Positions 25,676 to 39,400 of a stretch of 64,000 bases of DNA are shown piece after piece. The notes under the pieces were generated by a model. The model was not told where the DNA came from. It ran no database searches and saw only the letters and a list, made by a program, of their open reading frames with translations. Both the position numbers and the translations under genes were made by a program. How positions within the stretch are numbered: the stretch's first letter is position 1; every line of letters starts with the position of its first letter. The stretch comes from Sclerodactyla briareus (Eukaryota; Echinodermata; Holothuroidea; Dendrochirotida; Sclerodactylidae), in assembly GCA_026419785.1 (NCBI GenBank), contig JAODTK010004665.1, positions 171,775 through 235,774 of the forward strand, given 5' to 3'.

Positions 25676-26075
25676 TTAGCAGTCAATAGCAAGCCAGAAA
25701 AATCACGATACTTCACTCATACGTGGGTGTATTGCCACCACATCCTCATAGTTTGTCTTGTTATTCCACTTCACATGAAAATTGCGAAATTCTGATTAAT
25801 ATCCGAATTTTCATACTCAAATCGAACATTTAATAATTTTGGTTTTTGGCCGATATGCGTTCCATGGAGGCCTAGCCTTCACTGTTTATCATGGGAGCTG
25901 CGTTACGGAGATCGAAATACGCCCCATTTGAGATAGAAAAATCGAATTTCAATCGGAATTTCTGCAATTGTTATGTGAAGTAAAATAATAAGAACAATAT
26001 CCGATTTGGTGGTTATACACCCACACATGAGTGGAATATCGTAATTTTTTTTTGACTTGCTCCATTGACTGCTAA
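25676..26075. mobile_element. Foldback (long inverted-repeat) element
   Basis: Arms of ~150-190 nt face each other. The left starts TTAGCAGTCAATAGCAAG and includes CACTCATACGTGGGTGTAT. The right ends CTTGCTCCATTGACTGCTAA and includes ATACACCCACACATGAGTG. The centre is a ~90 nt loop. No coding sequence. Confidence 0.75.
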
Positions 26076-26834
26076 CCCACGTGCGCTTTGATAAGTTTCG
26101 GCACTCTCAGTTGCTTAGAACGTCCTATATCATTATCAAGTTTTTGGTAGCACTTCTATCGTCTTAGATGGTTTTGTTGTTCATGGGCGGCGATCACGGG
26201 GGGTGATGGGGGGTGGAGGGACGGGGGGGGGGGGGGACACGTCCCCCAATCGTTTTGGTGGGGGACACAATATCAAATGTCCCCCCCCCCCCAATATTTA
26301 GCGGACTGGTGAAAAATCCTACGATCAAAGGTAAAGTAGTAGCGAGAACAAAAAGCCCCCCTGACAATATTCTAATCCCCCAGATTGCTCAAATGTTATG
26401 TTGTGAAAGCCAAAATGCCAAACATTTCGCGCTGCGCGCGCCTGCTTCGCTGCAGGTGTCTTTCCGGTTCGTGTATAATACAGAACTCATACACAATAAC
26501 TTCAGATTTTGGCAGATCGTGCACATCATATGGAAAGTTATGTGATTGACGTATGACACTACATAGGCGCGGGAAAACAATCTGAGGCATGAACATTTTA
26601 GACCAAAATTTTGAGGGAAAACAAATCTGAAAAAATGACAACTTTTCCTGCCGGAGTGACGGGCTCGATTTGTTTTGATCGAACGACCGGACCGAACAAT
26701 GCACACTTTTTCCACGACAGCAAATTTTCAAGATGCGGGCAATTTCTCCACCCAATTGGAAGGCAATATATAGCAGCGGAAGGTCTTGGCATTTTATTGT
26801 CAATTTCAGTGATGTCGCTTACTGCCGCAGCACT

Positions 26835-27640
26835 AGGCCCGGAAGTGCCGCTCCCTGAAATCTGGGGTCTTTATATGACAAAGTTTTTTTCTTTTCTTGT
26901 ACGCTCAAAACACGTCAACTGATGGTGGCGTGAACTGAAAGGCTAAACATCGATATTTCCCTTCAAAACGTTTCTTGAGATATAAATTTCGGACTCATTG
27001 TTTCAATTTGATGGATGTTGCATAAATTCTCTCCCGTACGGCCCGGGAAGTGTCGTTCCTGCATTCCTGGTGGGTCTGGCGAGACAAAAAATGTCCCGAT
27101 AGTGGCCCGAATTGTAAGGAGTAACATCGATCAGTTCCTTCAAGAATGTTCCTTGAGAGTTGAAAATTTCGGAATTTATAGCTCATGTTTAGGTCCTGTG
27201 CTTACTGACATACGGCCCGGAATTGACGTTTTCTGCCTTATGGGGAGGGGGTTCTTGTAAGCAAGAAACTTGCACGCTACGCGTCAACTGGGTGGCCCTA
27301 ATTGTGAGGAATAAACACTTCTATGCCTTCTATTTTTGCGCACTGCCATAAGGCCCAGAAAGTGCCGGTCCCTACGACTGGGTCTTCAAGACGACATAAG
27401 TTCTTGTACACTACGCGTAGACCAATGGTTGCGCAAATTGTGAGGCGTAAACATCGATCGATTTCCCCCTTCAACAAAGTTTTCGGAATATGAATTGCCC
27501 CCGGACATCCATTGCAATTTTGGGGGTGATGTTTAACTGCACCATACGAGCCCTGGAGTGCCGTTTTCGGCTGCAATCTAGGGTTTCTGTGGAACGTAAA
27601 ATTTTCGGGTACGCTACGGTACCCATATGTGGCGCTCCGC
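26835..27640. repeat. Diverged satellite-like tandem repeat
   Basis: The phrase GGCCCGGAAGTGCCG (variants) recurs near 26,838, 27,041, 27,215, 27,351 and 27,548. Each is followed by variants of TTCTTGTACGCTACGCGTC, GTGAGGAGTAAACATCGAT and TTCCCTTCAA. Units are 135-205 nt and heavily deleted. Confidence 0.65.
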
Positions 27641-27649
27641 TTAGATGGT

Positions 27650-30380
27650 CATGACCTCAAATGTCTGCTCCCCAATAATTAACACAGAACGCCGCCCCTT
27701 ACTTCTTCCAGCGTTTTTAAAACAATCCATGATGCATTGTGTTGACGAGAGCTTTCCCTCATGGTTCAACAGATATCAATTGCGTAATTGCCGGCCACAC
27801 GCCTCACTCTCAGTAGCAGACGACTACAAACAAAAAGTTTCGCGGAAAATTTGAACAACAAATTAATTACTCGCTGTGGGGGGGGGAGCATACGTTGACA
27901 CGTGGTTATTCCGGAACAACATATTCATTGGATAGTATATAAAATATTCAATGTATATCCCCCTGTTTTCTATCATTTATTACACTAATTACTTCTGTTC
28001 TATCTTGTCGTCTACCCGACCTAAATTTGCAACTTTTGAGAAGTGAGTTTGGAATATGGTGTATGACACTGATTTGGCTGTTGGGCAATGCTAGCTGTAC
28101 CTAACTGAGAATCGCAGTCCTACTTCCGACCGGCGACCAGTCCTTTTCTTCAATTCTTGAGTCTTGGACTTGTTGAGCCGCGACGACAATCGTGAAATTC
28201 CCGCAGGCCTCCGATTGAAAACAGCAATTCCAAAACAGTTGTAACACATTGTTATTATTAATTTGTAATTTAAGTAGAGTCCTCGGCGACGATCTGGCTG
28301 TCTGAGCAGGTCATCAGGCTACTCAGTAAACGAACTGTACTTAGGGCATACGTTTGGCTAAATGTTACGGCGCTGGTGGGCAAAACTACACTTTAGCGGG
28401 TTTGATTATTCCCAGTCAGAACCTAGGGCCTACTATATTTCAGAGGGCGAAATGACATCACGGAGCCCCGCTTCTTTCCCAGTTTTTCAAGGAAAGAGTC
28501 CATTCTACGCATCACCATAGCCTAGGGCCAGGGGCTAGCTTTCACAAAATATTCATGGATTTGCCGTTATGTCAGCTCGTGTACACTACACAGTGTGGCC
28601 TAACGTTATTTATTGCACACTGAAGGGCTTCTAAGCTTAAACTTTCATTGCGGAGTCTCACATTTTTGTACTGCGCGTGTTGTAAACTTATGCACAGCTA
28701 CAAAATATTGATGGAAACATTTCAGGCTGGAACTAGTGGAGGACTGTAACATAAAACTGTAATAATTTGAAATGAGCAAGTCCCATTGAGTTTGTACAGA
28801 GATTTACAACCAGTAATGTCTGTGCGTGATATTTGGCTATCGTGACGTACGTCGTTAGCGCGTATCTCGGATCCCATGCATTTCATCATGATTGATCAGC
28901 CTACGGTAGGCTAGCCCATAAATAATGACCCCACAAAAGCTCAAGTTTTTCACAGCCTAATGAAGATCCTTCCAAGCTGGCAAATTCCCGATGGCTTCAA
29001 TTACAGAGGCGTATCCGGATTTTCCAATTTGGTAACCCCGGGGGGCACGATCAACACAATTTTTGGACCTTGCCTTACCCCCGTTGCATCTGTGTCCAGT
29101 TTTCATTCACTGTTTCCCCAGTTGCTGTTAATTTTTTTAAATTCTTTTTATATTGCTAATATAGGCCTAGAGCTATAAGGCAACTAAAAATATTTCATGT
29201 TTAGCGTCCCCGCCCGCCTCCTTTTTTGGAGGATTCTGAAAATTTCCTTTTTTTCTTCATTCAGGCCATAACTTTTTTTGAAAGAATATTTTGAAAGTCT
29301 CACTCCATGGAATCAGTTTGCTCTTGACAAAGGACAATTTGAAGTATGTTTTAGGTTAGTAGACCCTGTAGAACCATAAAATAAAAAGGGAAATAAAAGA
29401 GGCCTATCCTCTGAGAATAGTCAACGTGGCAAAACCCCTGCTTGGACCGCTTCTTTTCAACCTGTCTAACGTCTGGATTTCTCATGTTGCATCGATCAGA
29501 AAAATGGGTATTATGCAATTTCTGGTTAGGAATGGCTATTATATTAGTTCGAAATACATGTGGGACACCCATCTGGTATAAAAATGTTGATAAGCAATGA
29601 TGGTATCGCCCACAGAAAAATAAAAAAGAAGGGGGCCGCCTCCTCCTCATTTTTCGAAAAAGCCGGGCGCTAAACATGTTTTTTATTTTTACTTTGGCCT
29701 AACAGAAATATCACCCTAATGGAGTTCATGAGAGCAGTAGTATCCAAAGGGGGCTGTGATTGGTTGGTACTGAATTCATTAGTCTCAGCATCGTCAGGTG
29801 CATGAGAGGGAGAGTGATGGAAGAAGTGTGACCCTCCATCCCCATTCTAGAATAAAGATCCTGGTAGAAAGACCTGTGGGGGTGAAGGTAAATCATATGG
29901 GATATTCCCCCGCAGGAACAAAATGGGTTGGGAATAATAAAACCTGCTAAAGGTAGTTTTGCCTGCTGGTGACTGTTCCAACTTCCACTCCATTTCGCTA
30001 TCTCTACTTACAGTTGTTATTGAAGCCTGCCTCCCACTGTCCGGAATTTGCTGACGCACAGCTCGCGACAGCTTACAGTTACGCCATAGTACTCACAGTC
30101 GCTGTTTTATTACCGTAACTTGTGAGACGATGACCTCAACACTGAGTGTGGCCACTGTGAGCAGCCAGAATAGCCGCAACTCTATACCCTGGAATTCAGT
30201 CACTGTGCACTATCTAGACTGGGATCACTGAACAGTGGGGGAATAAAAGCTGACCTGTAAACCTCCAATCAACATGCCAGCACATATTTTGGCCCAGTTT
30301 TTCCCATCACCCTAACCCCATTCATGTCCTCCTTCTTAACCCCTGCCATCCTCATAGAAGACATAACCCAATCTCCCTCC
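27650..30380. other. No gene seen
   Basis: Unremarkable sequence with short chance frames. A 108-residue minus frame at 29,351-29,677 has no supporting features. Confidence 0.45.
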
Positions 30381-30500
30381 ACCTTGGTGGATCAAGTTCA
30401 TACTAATGAGTACCTAATCCCTATTGTTTGGGGTCAGGTCAAATGTCATCTGAGGTTGAAGAACTTCAAGGAATCACTAAGCCTCTTGGCTTGTTCTTAG
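30380..30500. repeat. Single relative of the 41.6-42.7 kb repeat
   Basis: GGATCAAGTTCATACTAATGAG and ATTGTTTGGGGTCAGGTCAA with GTCATCTGAGGT follow in the same order as in the tandem array. Confidence 0.55.
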
Positions 30501-31027
30501 CAATACTAAATATCTGAGGTGAATGGTGAAGATAACTGATAGGGCCATAGGAGAACATTAATACTGTGCACCGTTCTCCCTTCACTGGTAAAACACAACC
30601 CTCACTGTAATACCTGGTGGCAAAAGCCTAGGTATATGGTGTTCATCTGCATTGAGGTGGTAGTAAATTTGATGAGGAGTTAAACCTTTATAGCAAATCT
30701 CACAAGCATTAACATCTTAACAACTGCATTCTTAGTTTTTTCATTCTGAGTACGACTTGAAAACTAAAGTTGTTTCATATCAATTGTCATCCATCATTTC
30801 CGGGACTTCAAACATTTTTGCTCCTATATACATAATGACTAGCTGTAGCCATGGGGAAGACGGAACAAAATTATGTATGTATTTAAACATCGGTAATTTA
30901 AAATTTCATTCGCTATAATATTACTTGGCTTCGTACTCAACGGGTGCGGCCTCGGCCTTGGCCTCAGATGGGCAGCGCCTCGACTACAACACGGTAACCT
31001 TATGCATCATGGCCCCTGAATTAAATT

Positions 31028-31446
31028 CAGGGTTCACGATAAGCGGGGGCCCAGGGGCTATTAGCCCCCTAAAATACATCATAACCCCAGGTCCTAATGA
31101 AATTGAATAACCCAGGGGCTATTTGAGGGGAAAATAGCTCCTGGGTTCTTCACTCAGTCACATTTAGGTAGGCCTACTACCAAATGCAGCAAGCACTCTT
31201 TCAAGGTTTTGTTGGCAACTGACACTTCAGTGTATATAGTATGGCATGTTGAGCTAGGTTTTATAGCCTTTGTGGTTGATTTTCTCATTTGAAGCACTGG
31301 TCCGCCTCAGTGCAGAAGTCGAGAAAGTGATCAGAGCCCGCTGGTCGCTGCTAAAATAACCACTGGTCCCATGCCAGATTCCACTAACCAGGGGCTCTTT
31401 CTTTTGAAAAGAACCCCTGGACTCTGATCCCTTATTTCGAACCCTG
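31028..31446. mobile_element. hAT-like non-autonomous element with perfect 8-bp target duplication
   Basis: The ends CAGGGTTCACGATAAG and (reverse complement of the right end) CAGGGTTCGAAATAAG are terminal inverted repeats. The flanks ATTAAATT at 31,020-31,027 and 31,447-31,454 are identical. Length 419 bp with no transposase. Internal CCAGGGGCT repeats occur near both ends. Confidence 0.88.
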
Positions 31447-31454
31447 ATTAAATT

Positions 31455-33422
31455 CCTTTTAAATTGCTATCGTGCAATGCTATCTTGCTGAAATTGTTTC
31501 ACTTCTTGTGCCAACTGAAGGAAAAAAGTCAATGAACAACTGAAAACTATCAATTTCAAGAAAGACTGTCACATTGACTTTGTCCAGGTTTGCTCTTGTT
31601 TACATCTAAAGACGTCAGTGGGTGGTGTCTTGCTATTTAGACGTAGGCATTTCGCACGTATCTCGGATCTGTGAATAATCTCCAAAGTCCTAGTGGAATG
31701 ACAGTTGGGAATGACACAGTGGAGTATATGTTCCATGGCGATCAGGGAAAATATCTTATATATAAGCAGTTTCTGAGTCCAAGTCTAAATGTTAACCCAT
31801 AGAGCTCAACCACTCACATGATCTTCTAAACAACGAATAGGAGCGTTTTGGGTAGGCCTAGGCTATATTCGGAATACACCGATTAAACGTGTTTTTATTC
31901 CTGTGGCGAATATCATTTATGGTATTTTTAAAAGCTAAACAAACAATATTCATGCCTGTGCCTATGCGCTGTAACCCATTGTAGCTCATCACATTCTTCA
32001 CTTCAAGTCAACTACTCCTAAATTTTTCATTTTCCGACGAGGCTATGTGTACACGCTACATCATATTTCTACTCAATGTTTGCGACGGTGCAACCATCAC
32101 AATGATTATTCATCTTCACCAATGTGTGCTATCAGTCATGTCTTACTATCAAATCAATACCTGGCAAATAGCTTTGTTTAAACATTGAAATTGAAATGTC
32201 ACTTAAACAGCTCCGTATAATAAATGTTGCTAAAACGGGGTCAATAATAAATCAATGTCATTCCAGGTATTTACAGACTGTGGCGGTGTCGTCATTCCAT
32301 TGCATCTTTTAGTATGTCCCAAGATTGATCCCTGTTTTTCCCCTTTTTTTCTCCATGCAATTTCAAAACATTACAGTCACTGTCTGTGTCTGGGAAATCA
32401 AGCCACAGTGAATTTTGCAAGGAGTCGCAAGAATCTCAGTGTTGCGCGTATTATAAGTGTGAGGTAGGCTTAAGTTCCGGAAGGTTGAACTATTGGAGCA
32501 GTCTTGCTTCAATTTCGAGTATGGAGGATAATTTATACCCATTAGGCCTAGGCCTATATCTGGATGTAGGCTACTATGAGTTAGGGTGGTGGGGGTTAGG
32601 CTGTTTATGCTCTATTCAGCAAACCAAACTTATCATAACATTTTGAAAAGTTCTACAATGTTTTCATAAAGGTAAAATGTAGTGTATGTAATAGACATAA
32701 GACTAACAGCTTTGAACTTTAAACAAGATAATTAGGATGTTGAAGTGTTTATGTAAGTAAGTGAATTCTAGCATTCTGTTATTTTATTCATGATGTGTAT
32801 CATACAGTAGTAATGAGAAGAATCTGAAATTTGGTTAAGATTGGTTTGAACGGTTGCAGAAACAGCATCAGTCAAACATGGCCACTTTTTCCTCTGTGAA
32901 CAAATCCCCCCTCCCCAGGATTTCGCTTTTATTACATGAACAAAAACAAGTGTACAGGTTCGATTGACAGCACTAGCCTAGCCAACTACATAGCAAGTGC
33001 CATAGCAACTGTGGGTAGCAACCGGTGTTTGAGGAGACCATGCACATGTGTATTCATTGGTTGTACACTTGCAATTTGCGTTAATGTGCGAGAGGCAAGT
33101 GGATTTTGGTAGTTTTCCTAATGCTATTGGTACCATTATCTTGAAAACAGCTAAACTTTTTAAATAGAGACTTTTCCTCTTTCCATTGATGTATAGTTGG
33201 GCAGGAATACAATTTTACAGCCAGGGAAACTTCATTAGTCCATAGCTTTGTTTCTTTCGAGTGTTGTTGGGGTTGCCTGGAAAATTTAGTTCGCCAGTTA
33301 GAATTTGAATCCAAGCCAATGCATTCACTACGCCAGGGCCTTAAAAGGAAGAATCAATATTGTATCTTTTTTCCGTCTGAACTCTATCATACAGTATTGT
33401 TTGTTTCTTCTCTACTTCTTAG
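31455..33422. other. Presumed upstream region of the HORMAD gene
   Basis: It contains two overlapping TAGGCCTA palindromes at 32,543-32,556. A promoter and the upstream 5' UTR exon must lie here or further left, but no TATA box or initiator could be singled out. Confidence 0.35.
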
Positions 33423-33458
33423 GTCTGAATCGGAAGGAATATGGCAGTTGAAACTGCT
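33423..33458 (+). CDS. hormad1: HORMAD exon 1: 5' UTR end and start codon
   Basis: A pyrimidine-rich acceptor ending TTCTTAG at 33,422 precedes 18 nt of UTR. ATG follows at 33,441 and reads MAVETA up to a GTAAGA donor at 33,459. The exon ends in phase 0, which matches the next exon exactly. The short N-terminal leader before the HORMA domain fits the family. This is the only ATG that splices in frame to the HORMA exon. The presence of an acceptor implies at least one more 5' UTR exon upstream, which could not be located. Confidence 0.72.
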
Positions 33459-36400
33459 GTAAGACTCAAACTCAACTAATGCTGGACAGGTCTGTACAAA
33501 ATAATTTTCATGTAATATTTTACCCAACTTCACAACCCACCAGTCTTCCCGTTTAACATCTGAAGATCACCACTGAAAAATGAAACAAAAACTGCAAGTC
33601 AATACACATATAGGGGTTTTCCTCAAACTTGTGAGCTGAAAGTCCTGCAAGTGACTGATCAGCTTTACTGCAGTGCCTTGAACAAATTAATTTCATTGCT
33701 CCATCCTCCTTAGGTGCAAAATGGAGACCTGTGAAAATGTTGAGTACAACCTGCATTGTTTTATTTGACTTCTGCTATAATCTCTGGGATCGTCAGTGTG
33801 TACTGGATCGTGTGTGATATCGGTAAAGTGCTGTGGACAAACCTAATCGAATGCTGCAGTTCTTCTACACTTGTACAGTATAAGTACTCAGATATCATTA
33901 CACTTGCCAGCGATGACCAAACAATGTAGGATTGGCCAAATGGCAAGGGACCATGAGACTGCACTTCGGTAAGCTGCCCCAGGAAGATAACCTCAGGACA
34001 ATACCTCCAAGTTACTGTATCTGTGGTGTTAGTGTTACTGTGGTGCAAGTAGCCAGTATTTATTTAACATGCAGGACACCAGCATATGGTTGCTTAGACC
34101 CCTAAAAGTAGATGATCAACTTTGTTTTATTGGCAGAACATGGGCTCAAACTACTATCCATCTTGTTTGCAATCAGACCACCATGCTCTACAAATATCCA
34201 ACTAATCTTTAGTGTCAATTTCTGTGCCAGTGCTATAGTTTCGAACCATTCTAGTTGTTTATATATTATCTCATTCTTCTTCCAGTGGTCATCAATATTT
34301 CCATCAGAACAGATATCTGAGCAGCAGTCTGCCTTGTTCGTGAAGAAACTTCTAGCCGTTGGAGTCTCTACAATAACATACCTTAGGACATTTTTCCCTG
34401 AACATGGATTGGGGACAGGTGCTTGGAGGGTAAGGCTCGGTCCTTATCGAGGGGAAGGGGGGGGGGGCAAGAGGGTTTCCTAAAGGCTGCTTGTTCAACT
34501 CATGGATACTCAGTGGAATGAACTTACCGGGTAGTTAGGTATTTGTGAGACTGAGTGACGATTGTGAAAAAATCTGTTGAACAAGTGGTTAAGGCGTTGT
34601 TGCTAAACTTAGGTAGTAGGCAAGGCCACAGACCCTCAAAATATTTCAATTTGATTATGCCTTAATAATAGTCATGTGACTTATCCGGACTACGGTGTTT
34701 CTCTCACACCATTGTTTTTCAGAACAAAAGTCAAGCTGAGTGACCTACAATGATAAGGGCCTGTATATTTAGCACATCTTTATTAACTAGCATGTGGCTG
34801 CTAACTGGACTCTCTCCTGATAACAACTGTTGACATATCATATTCATTCAAAAGTTTCACATCCCGTTCAATGGTTGAATTAATCCACATGTATGTATGA
34901 AATATGGTGCTGCTCTGCTTAAGAAGGCATAAATTTATGATAGTTTGGTCACTCTAAGTACAATACAGTTGCAAAGGTGATTTACTGCGGAACTGAAGAA
35001 ATTGTTGTTTATTTTCTTACGATTATGCCTCATGTACTCTTCTACCTGTATGTGCTTCATCCAGACTAAGAAAATTCTCAGTTGAGTCTCCAAGGTTTGT
35101 GTGTGTAGAACAAATCAAATCTCCCCCTTCCCCTTTCAAAGAGTGCCTTTGATAATGTCGCAGAGGTGATAATTCCTGCTCCCGGACCATTATTAGAAGT
35201 TTGTCTGAAGGACATGGGGTGCAACTTCCTTCATGCAAGCCACTTTTTCCTAGGTGAGACAACAGTGGGGGTGAAAAGGGGTATCAATTTCGGTGCTAAG
35301 GTTTAAACCGGGGACCTGGAATTGCAGGCAGGCGTGTCACTGTTCTTGTTACCCGCCGGCAGTCCTTGTTCAGTGTTGCTGAACTTTTGCTGCTAAATCT
35401 TTTTCTCTAACAGATTTGAACCTCAAGATCCTGAGGGATGATAGCAGCTGCCCTGGTGCCTGTAGAGTCATCAAATGGATGAAAGGATGTTTTGACGCCT
35501 TGGACAAGAAATATGTAAGCTTTGAGTGATGGTAGAATTGTGAATTGGTTTGTGTGAGTCAGCGAGATTCCGTGCTATTGCTACAGGTATTTTTGTTTCA
35601 AATCTGCCTGCCCATTAACTTGTTGCATGTAACAGATTTGGTAATGGGATGACAGGGGACTCTTTTGCCGACTAGGTTCCAGTGTTGGATGGAAAAATGG
35701 ATGTCCTCGTGTCTATCCATACCTTGCAGTGTTGTTTTATGCAGTACGAGATGCGGGTCACCCCTTTATAGTATCGTTCGGGGACCACAGAATTTGGTCA
35801 GATTGAGAAACTGAGTATTTAGCAGTGTTTTTTTTTTTAACTTTGGGGAGCTTGAGTAATGGGTAATAGACATTTGTCAAATTTGTGAGTGTGACCATCA
35901 ACTGCCTTCTTAGTGATATGGCACTCTATCTTGGAACGGCCCCTACCCATTGTGTTTTGTCAGCACAAGGCTCGACCAGTTAGTGATGGTGTTGAAATGG
36001 CCTTGTAGAATGATTGCTTGCCCGGTGACGCTAGGACACAGATCCTACACTTTCTTTGTGACCTAGCACACTTGAACAACGTTCCATGCAGTTGCTGCAC
36101 CTACGGGTAACTTGAAGTCCTGTAACATTGCTGAATACTCTTTACAATGCATAAGTGTAGGCATGGGGGTGTTGCAAGGATACAACCACTGTCGTGGTCC
36201 TTGTGGAATATACAGTGTGGCTCTGATAATGATGCATGGAACCTGTGGTATCAAGGCCCAGGAATAGTATTAGGTTACCACGACCTATTGGTACAATTTA
36301 TGGCCATGCAATTAGGCATCCTGGCTTTGCCAATTTTTGATTAACCCAGTTTTGTGTGTTGGGTATGTCCTGCTGATATGTTTTTGGGAGTGGTGCCGCT

Positions 36401-39400
36401 ATTGCACTGGTTACACTTTTTGCAGTTGAAGAGCTATCCAGTCAATATAGGGAATCTGTGGTGTCAACTGATACCAAATCTTCATTCCGCTCCTTTATTT
36501 CACTCTCGTCTGTCAGATGTGATAGTGGACCTGACTCCCAATAGCAGATGGGGTATAACCTGGGGCACTACCGGTATACATGGATGTGCCCAGAAAATTC
36601 TGAGTACCGGGTGAAAACCTGGTCACAAATGGCAAGTGGAGCAACTCAACTGACAGCATTGTATGTAATTTAATGGAAAACAAGTGCCGGGTAAATTTGG
36701 CTAATATGTCATGAGTGCCAGTAAAATGCTTGAGTGCCGGGCGTTACCACCTGGTGCCGCCCGGCGTGGGCCATCTCAGTCCCCTTTAGGGGATTGCCAC
36801 ATGTCTAACTGAATGTTAATAACCCCAGATCGTGTAGTGATTCCTGCCCTGGTATGCAGATTATGGTGAAAATAATGTTCATCACATCACTTCTCGAAAT
36901 GCACTGAACATTGGAGCGGTGTGATGATTGTCATTCCATTCTTATTGTTCATTCAGATCTATTTTTAAGGGCCTGTTTTTTTGTTGGTATTGCAGTAAGA
37001 GTAGGTGCATTTCTAATCCCCAAATGGAGCGAACCACTACTAGCAGCCTATTCTGGCCTTTGGCCATTCTGACAAGGCCAACAACCGGTTCTACGTAGAA
37101 GAACTTGTGTTTACTTTATTTTGATGCATGATATGATTCTGTGCTTTCCTGCCTTTTCTTCCCTACAGCTGAAGCTCTGTAATTTGGGTGAAGTTTTGAC
37201 CTCTTGATATGCAGTCCTACAATGATACAATTTGAATCATGCACATCCAGTAGTTGTTCAGATGCTGACAGTTTATATGATTTTTTTTTTTTTTTTTTTT
37301 TTTTTAGCTCCAATGGTGACATGAGTAAGGGGAACCCATAATCGCCTAAATAAAAAGGCAACCCCCAAGCACAAGGAACTAAAAGAAAGAGGAAGATCCA
37401 GCTTTTTGATTCCTACTCTTGAACTCTGGAGGTCAAAATCAGGAGGAAATACAACATCCCGATGAAGCCTATTCATGGCACGCGAAGTGCGAGGAAAAAA
37501 GGACGAGCATAGTTTCGGGTGGCGATTAACGTGGAAGATGCAGCCGAAACGGGTGGCTGGAAGAAGAATAGCGAGTATGTGCGAGTAACCTCAAGTAAAG
37601 GAGGGACAGCATCCCCAAGCTCATAAGAACCATTACCATAAGTAAAACGGTAAAGGAGGCAAAGAGATGATGAACCATCTGCGGGTATGAGATTCAAGTT
37701 AGGAGGTAAGATGATCATCTTTGATGAGACGGATGGACTTTCTCTGGATACGATCAAGGACACTGAGAGAGGATAGCGAAGGCCCCACCCCCATATGGCC
37801 AACCATTTTCCATTAGGGAGCGAATTTGGGCGTTGTAAAGCAGAAGTAGCTGTTGTGGGGTGAAGTTTTTCCTTGTGCGAATAAGAAGCACAGCTTTCTA
37901 GAAGCATTAGTAGCGTTAGACTTGATATGGGGAGTTCCAGGACAGATTGTTGCTGATTTCCATACCAAGGGATATTAAGAGAAGAGGACTGAGGGGAGGA
38001 TCTGGTCAGCCATGAAAATAGATGGTGCATCAGCCATACGCGACCAGAAATCAGCAAGTCTGAGTTAGATGGTTGAAGTAAACCAGATTGCAGTGCCCCA
38101 GTTCAAACTAGAATGAGATCATTGTTCAGCTGATTGGCAACTAGGGAACGGTTGTAGATAAAATCGTTCCGCTACGGGGGCGAGGAAAGCACAGAGAGTG
38201 GGAAGGGTAGAATCATCAGCAAATGAGTGAATACTACAGGAGGTAGAGATAAGAAGATAATTGAAAAATGAGAAAGGTGTAGGAGAGAAAACACAACCTT
38301 GAGGAACCACCAGCATTGATACGGACGGTCTCGGAGAGAAGCACCATCAAACCCTAACCAGAGAGAGAGGGACGGTAAGAAAACTGGCAGTCCAAGAGGT
38401 GCGAAGGGGGATGAAACCAAATGAAGTTTTATTTGGCCAAGGCGTACGGAGTGCCAAACACAGGTCAAAGGCCTTAGGATAACAAAGCAATAGACACTTT
38501 CACCGAAAAACTCAAGGGCTTGGGCCAACTGATTGGTGACAAAAGATAGTAGGTCCCCATTAAATCGGGCCATGGCGGAAACCATACTGGTGGTCAACTG
38601 ATGAGAGAGTGAAACTCAAGAAAGTTCAAAACATGCTGTTTAATATAGTGTCCAGACACCGTTGGAGAGGACCGAGGTATGGCAATCGGCCTGTAAATTG
38701 GAGGGGTGGATTGGTCACCCTTTTTAGGTATGGGCAGACATGGTAGCATGTTCCACACAGAAGGGTAGCATCCCATAGAATAACAAAGGCGGTGAAGCTT
38801 GCTAAGGATGGCGCCAGTTCGGGGGCACACTCAGGAGGACTATAGGAGGAATGCAAGCAGGACCAGATGCTTTATTAATGTCTAATTTATTGAGTGTTTG
38901 GCGGACCATGCGAGTAGTGAAACAACATCCAAGATCGTTTCACAAAAGCTGGCAAAAGATGGAGGAGGGTGAGCATCGGGTTCATAGTGGAATTAGAAGA
39001 AATAGCTCGGCAAAGTATTAGCTTAGAGGTGGCATTTCCCAACTAGCCACAAGCCATCAGGTTGACCAGCGGGGGGGAATTTGGAAGACAGAGTTGGGAC
39101 ACAGATTTGGGCCGCGACCCAAATGAACGACTACCAGATGGGCAGGGTGAAAGTTTATTAGCCATTCGTGAAATGAAAGAATTTTTGCTCAATCGATATC
39201 TCAGAGCACACATTACGAGCAGTAACATAGGGTTGACGGGAATCAGGTGAGGAGAAGATAGCCCAAGCTCGCATTAAAGCGGTTCTTCTCCTGGGGACGT
39301 GCAGTAGTACATGATGGTTGAACCATGAAGGTGATGAAGAGGAGGCCTGATCTTAAAGTGTTGGGATAAAAGTGTCTTCTAAAAGAATAATTTACCGAAA

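Noticed and set aside
32255-32467. 5' UTR or first coding exon of the HORMAD gene
   Set aside because: A GTAGGC donor-like site exists at the end, but there is no evidence that it joins 33,423.
37473-38057. Longest open frame in the window (194 residues, minus) as a host gene
   Set aside because: It is the C-terminal part of a LINE reverse transcriptase.
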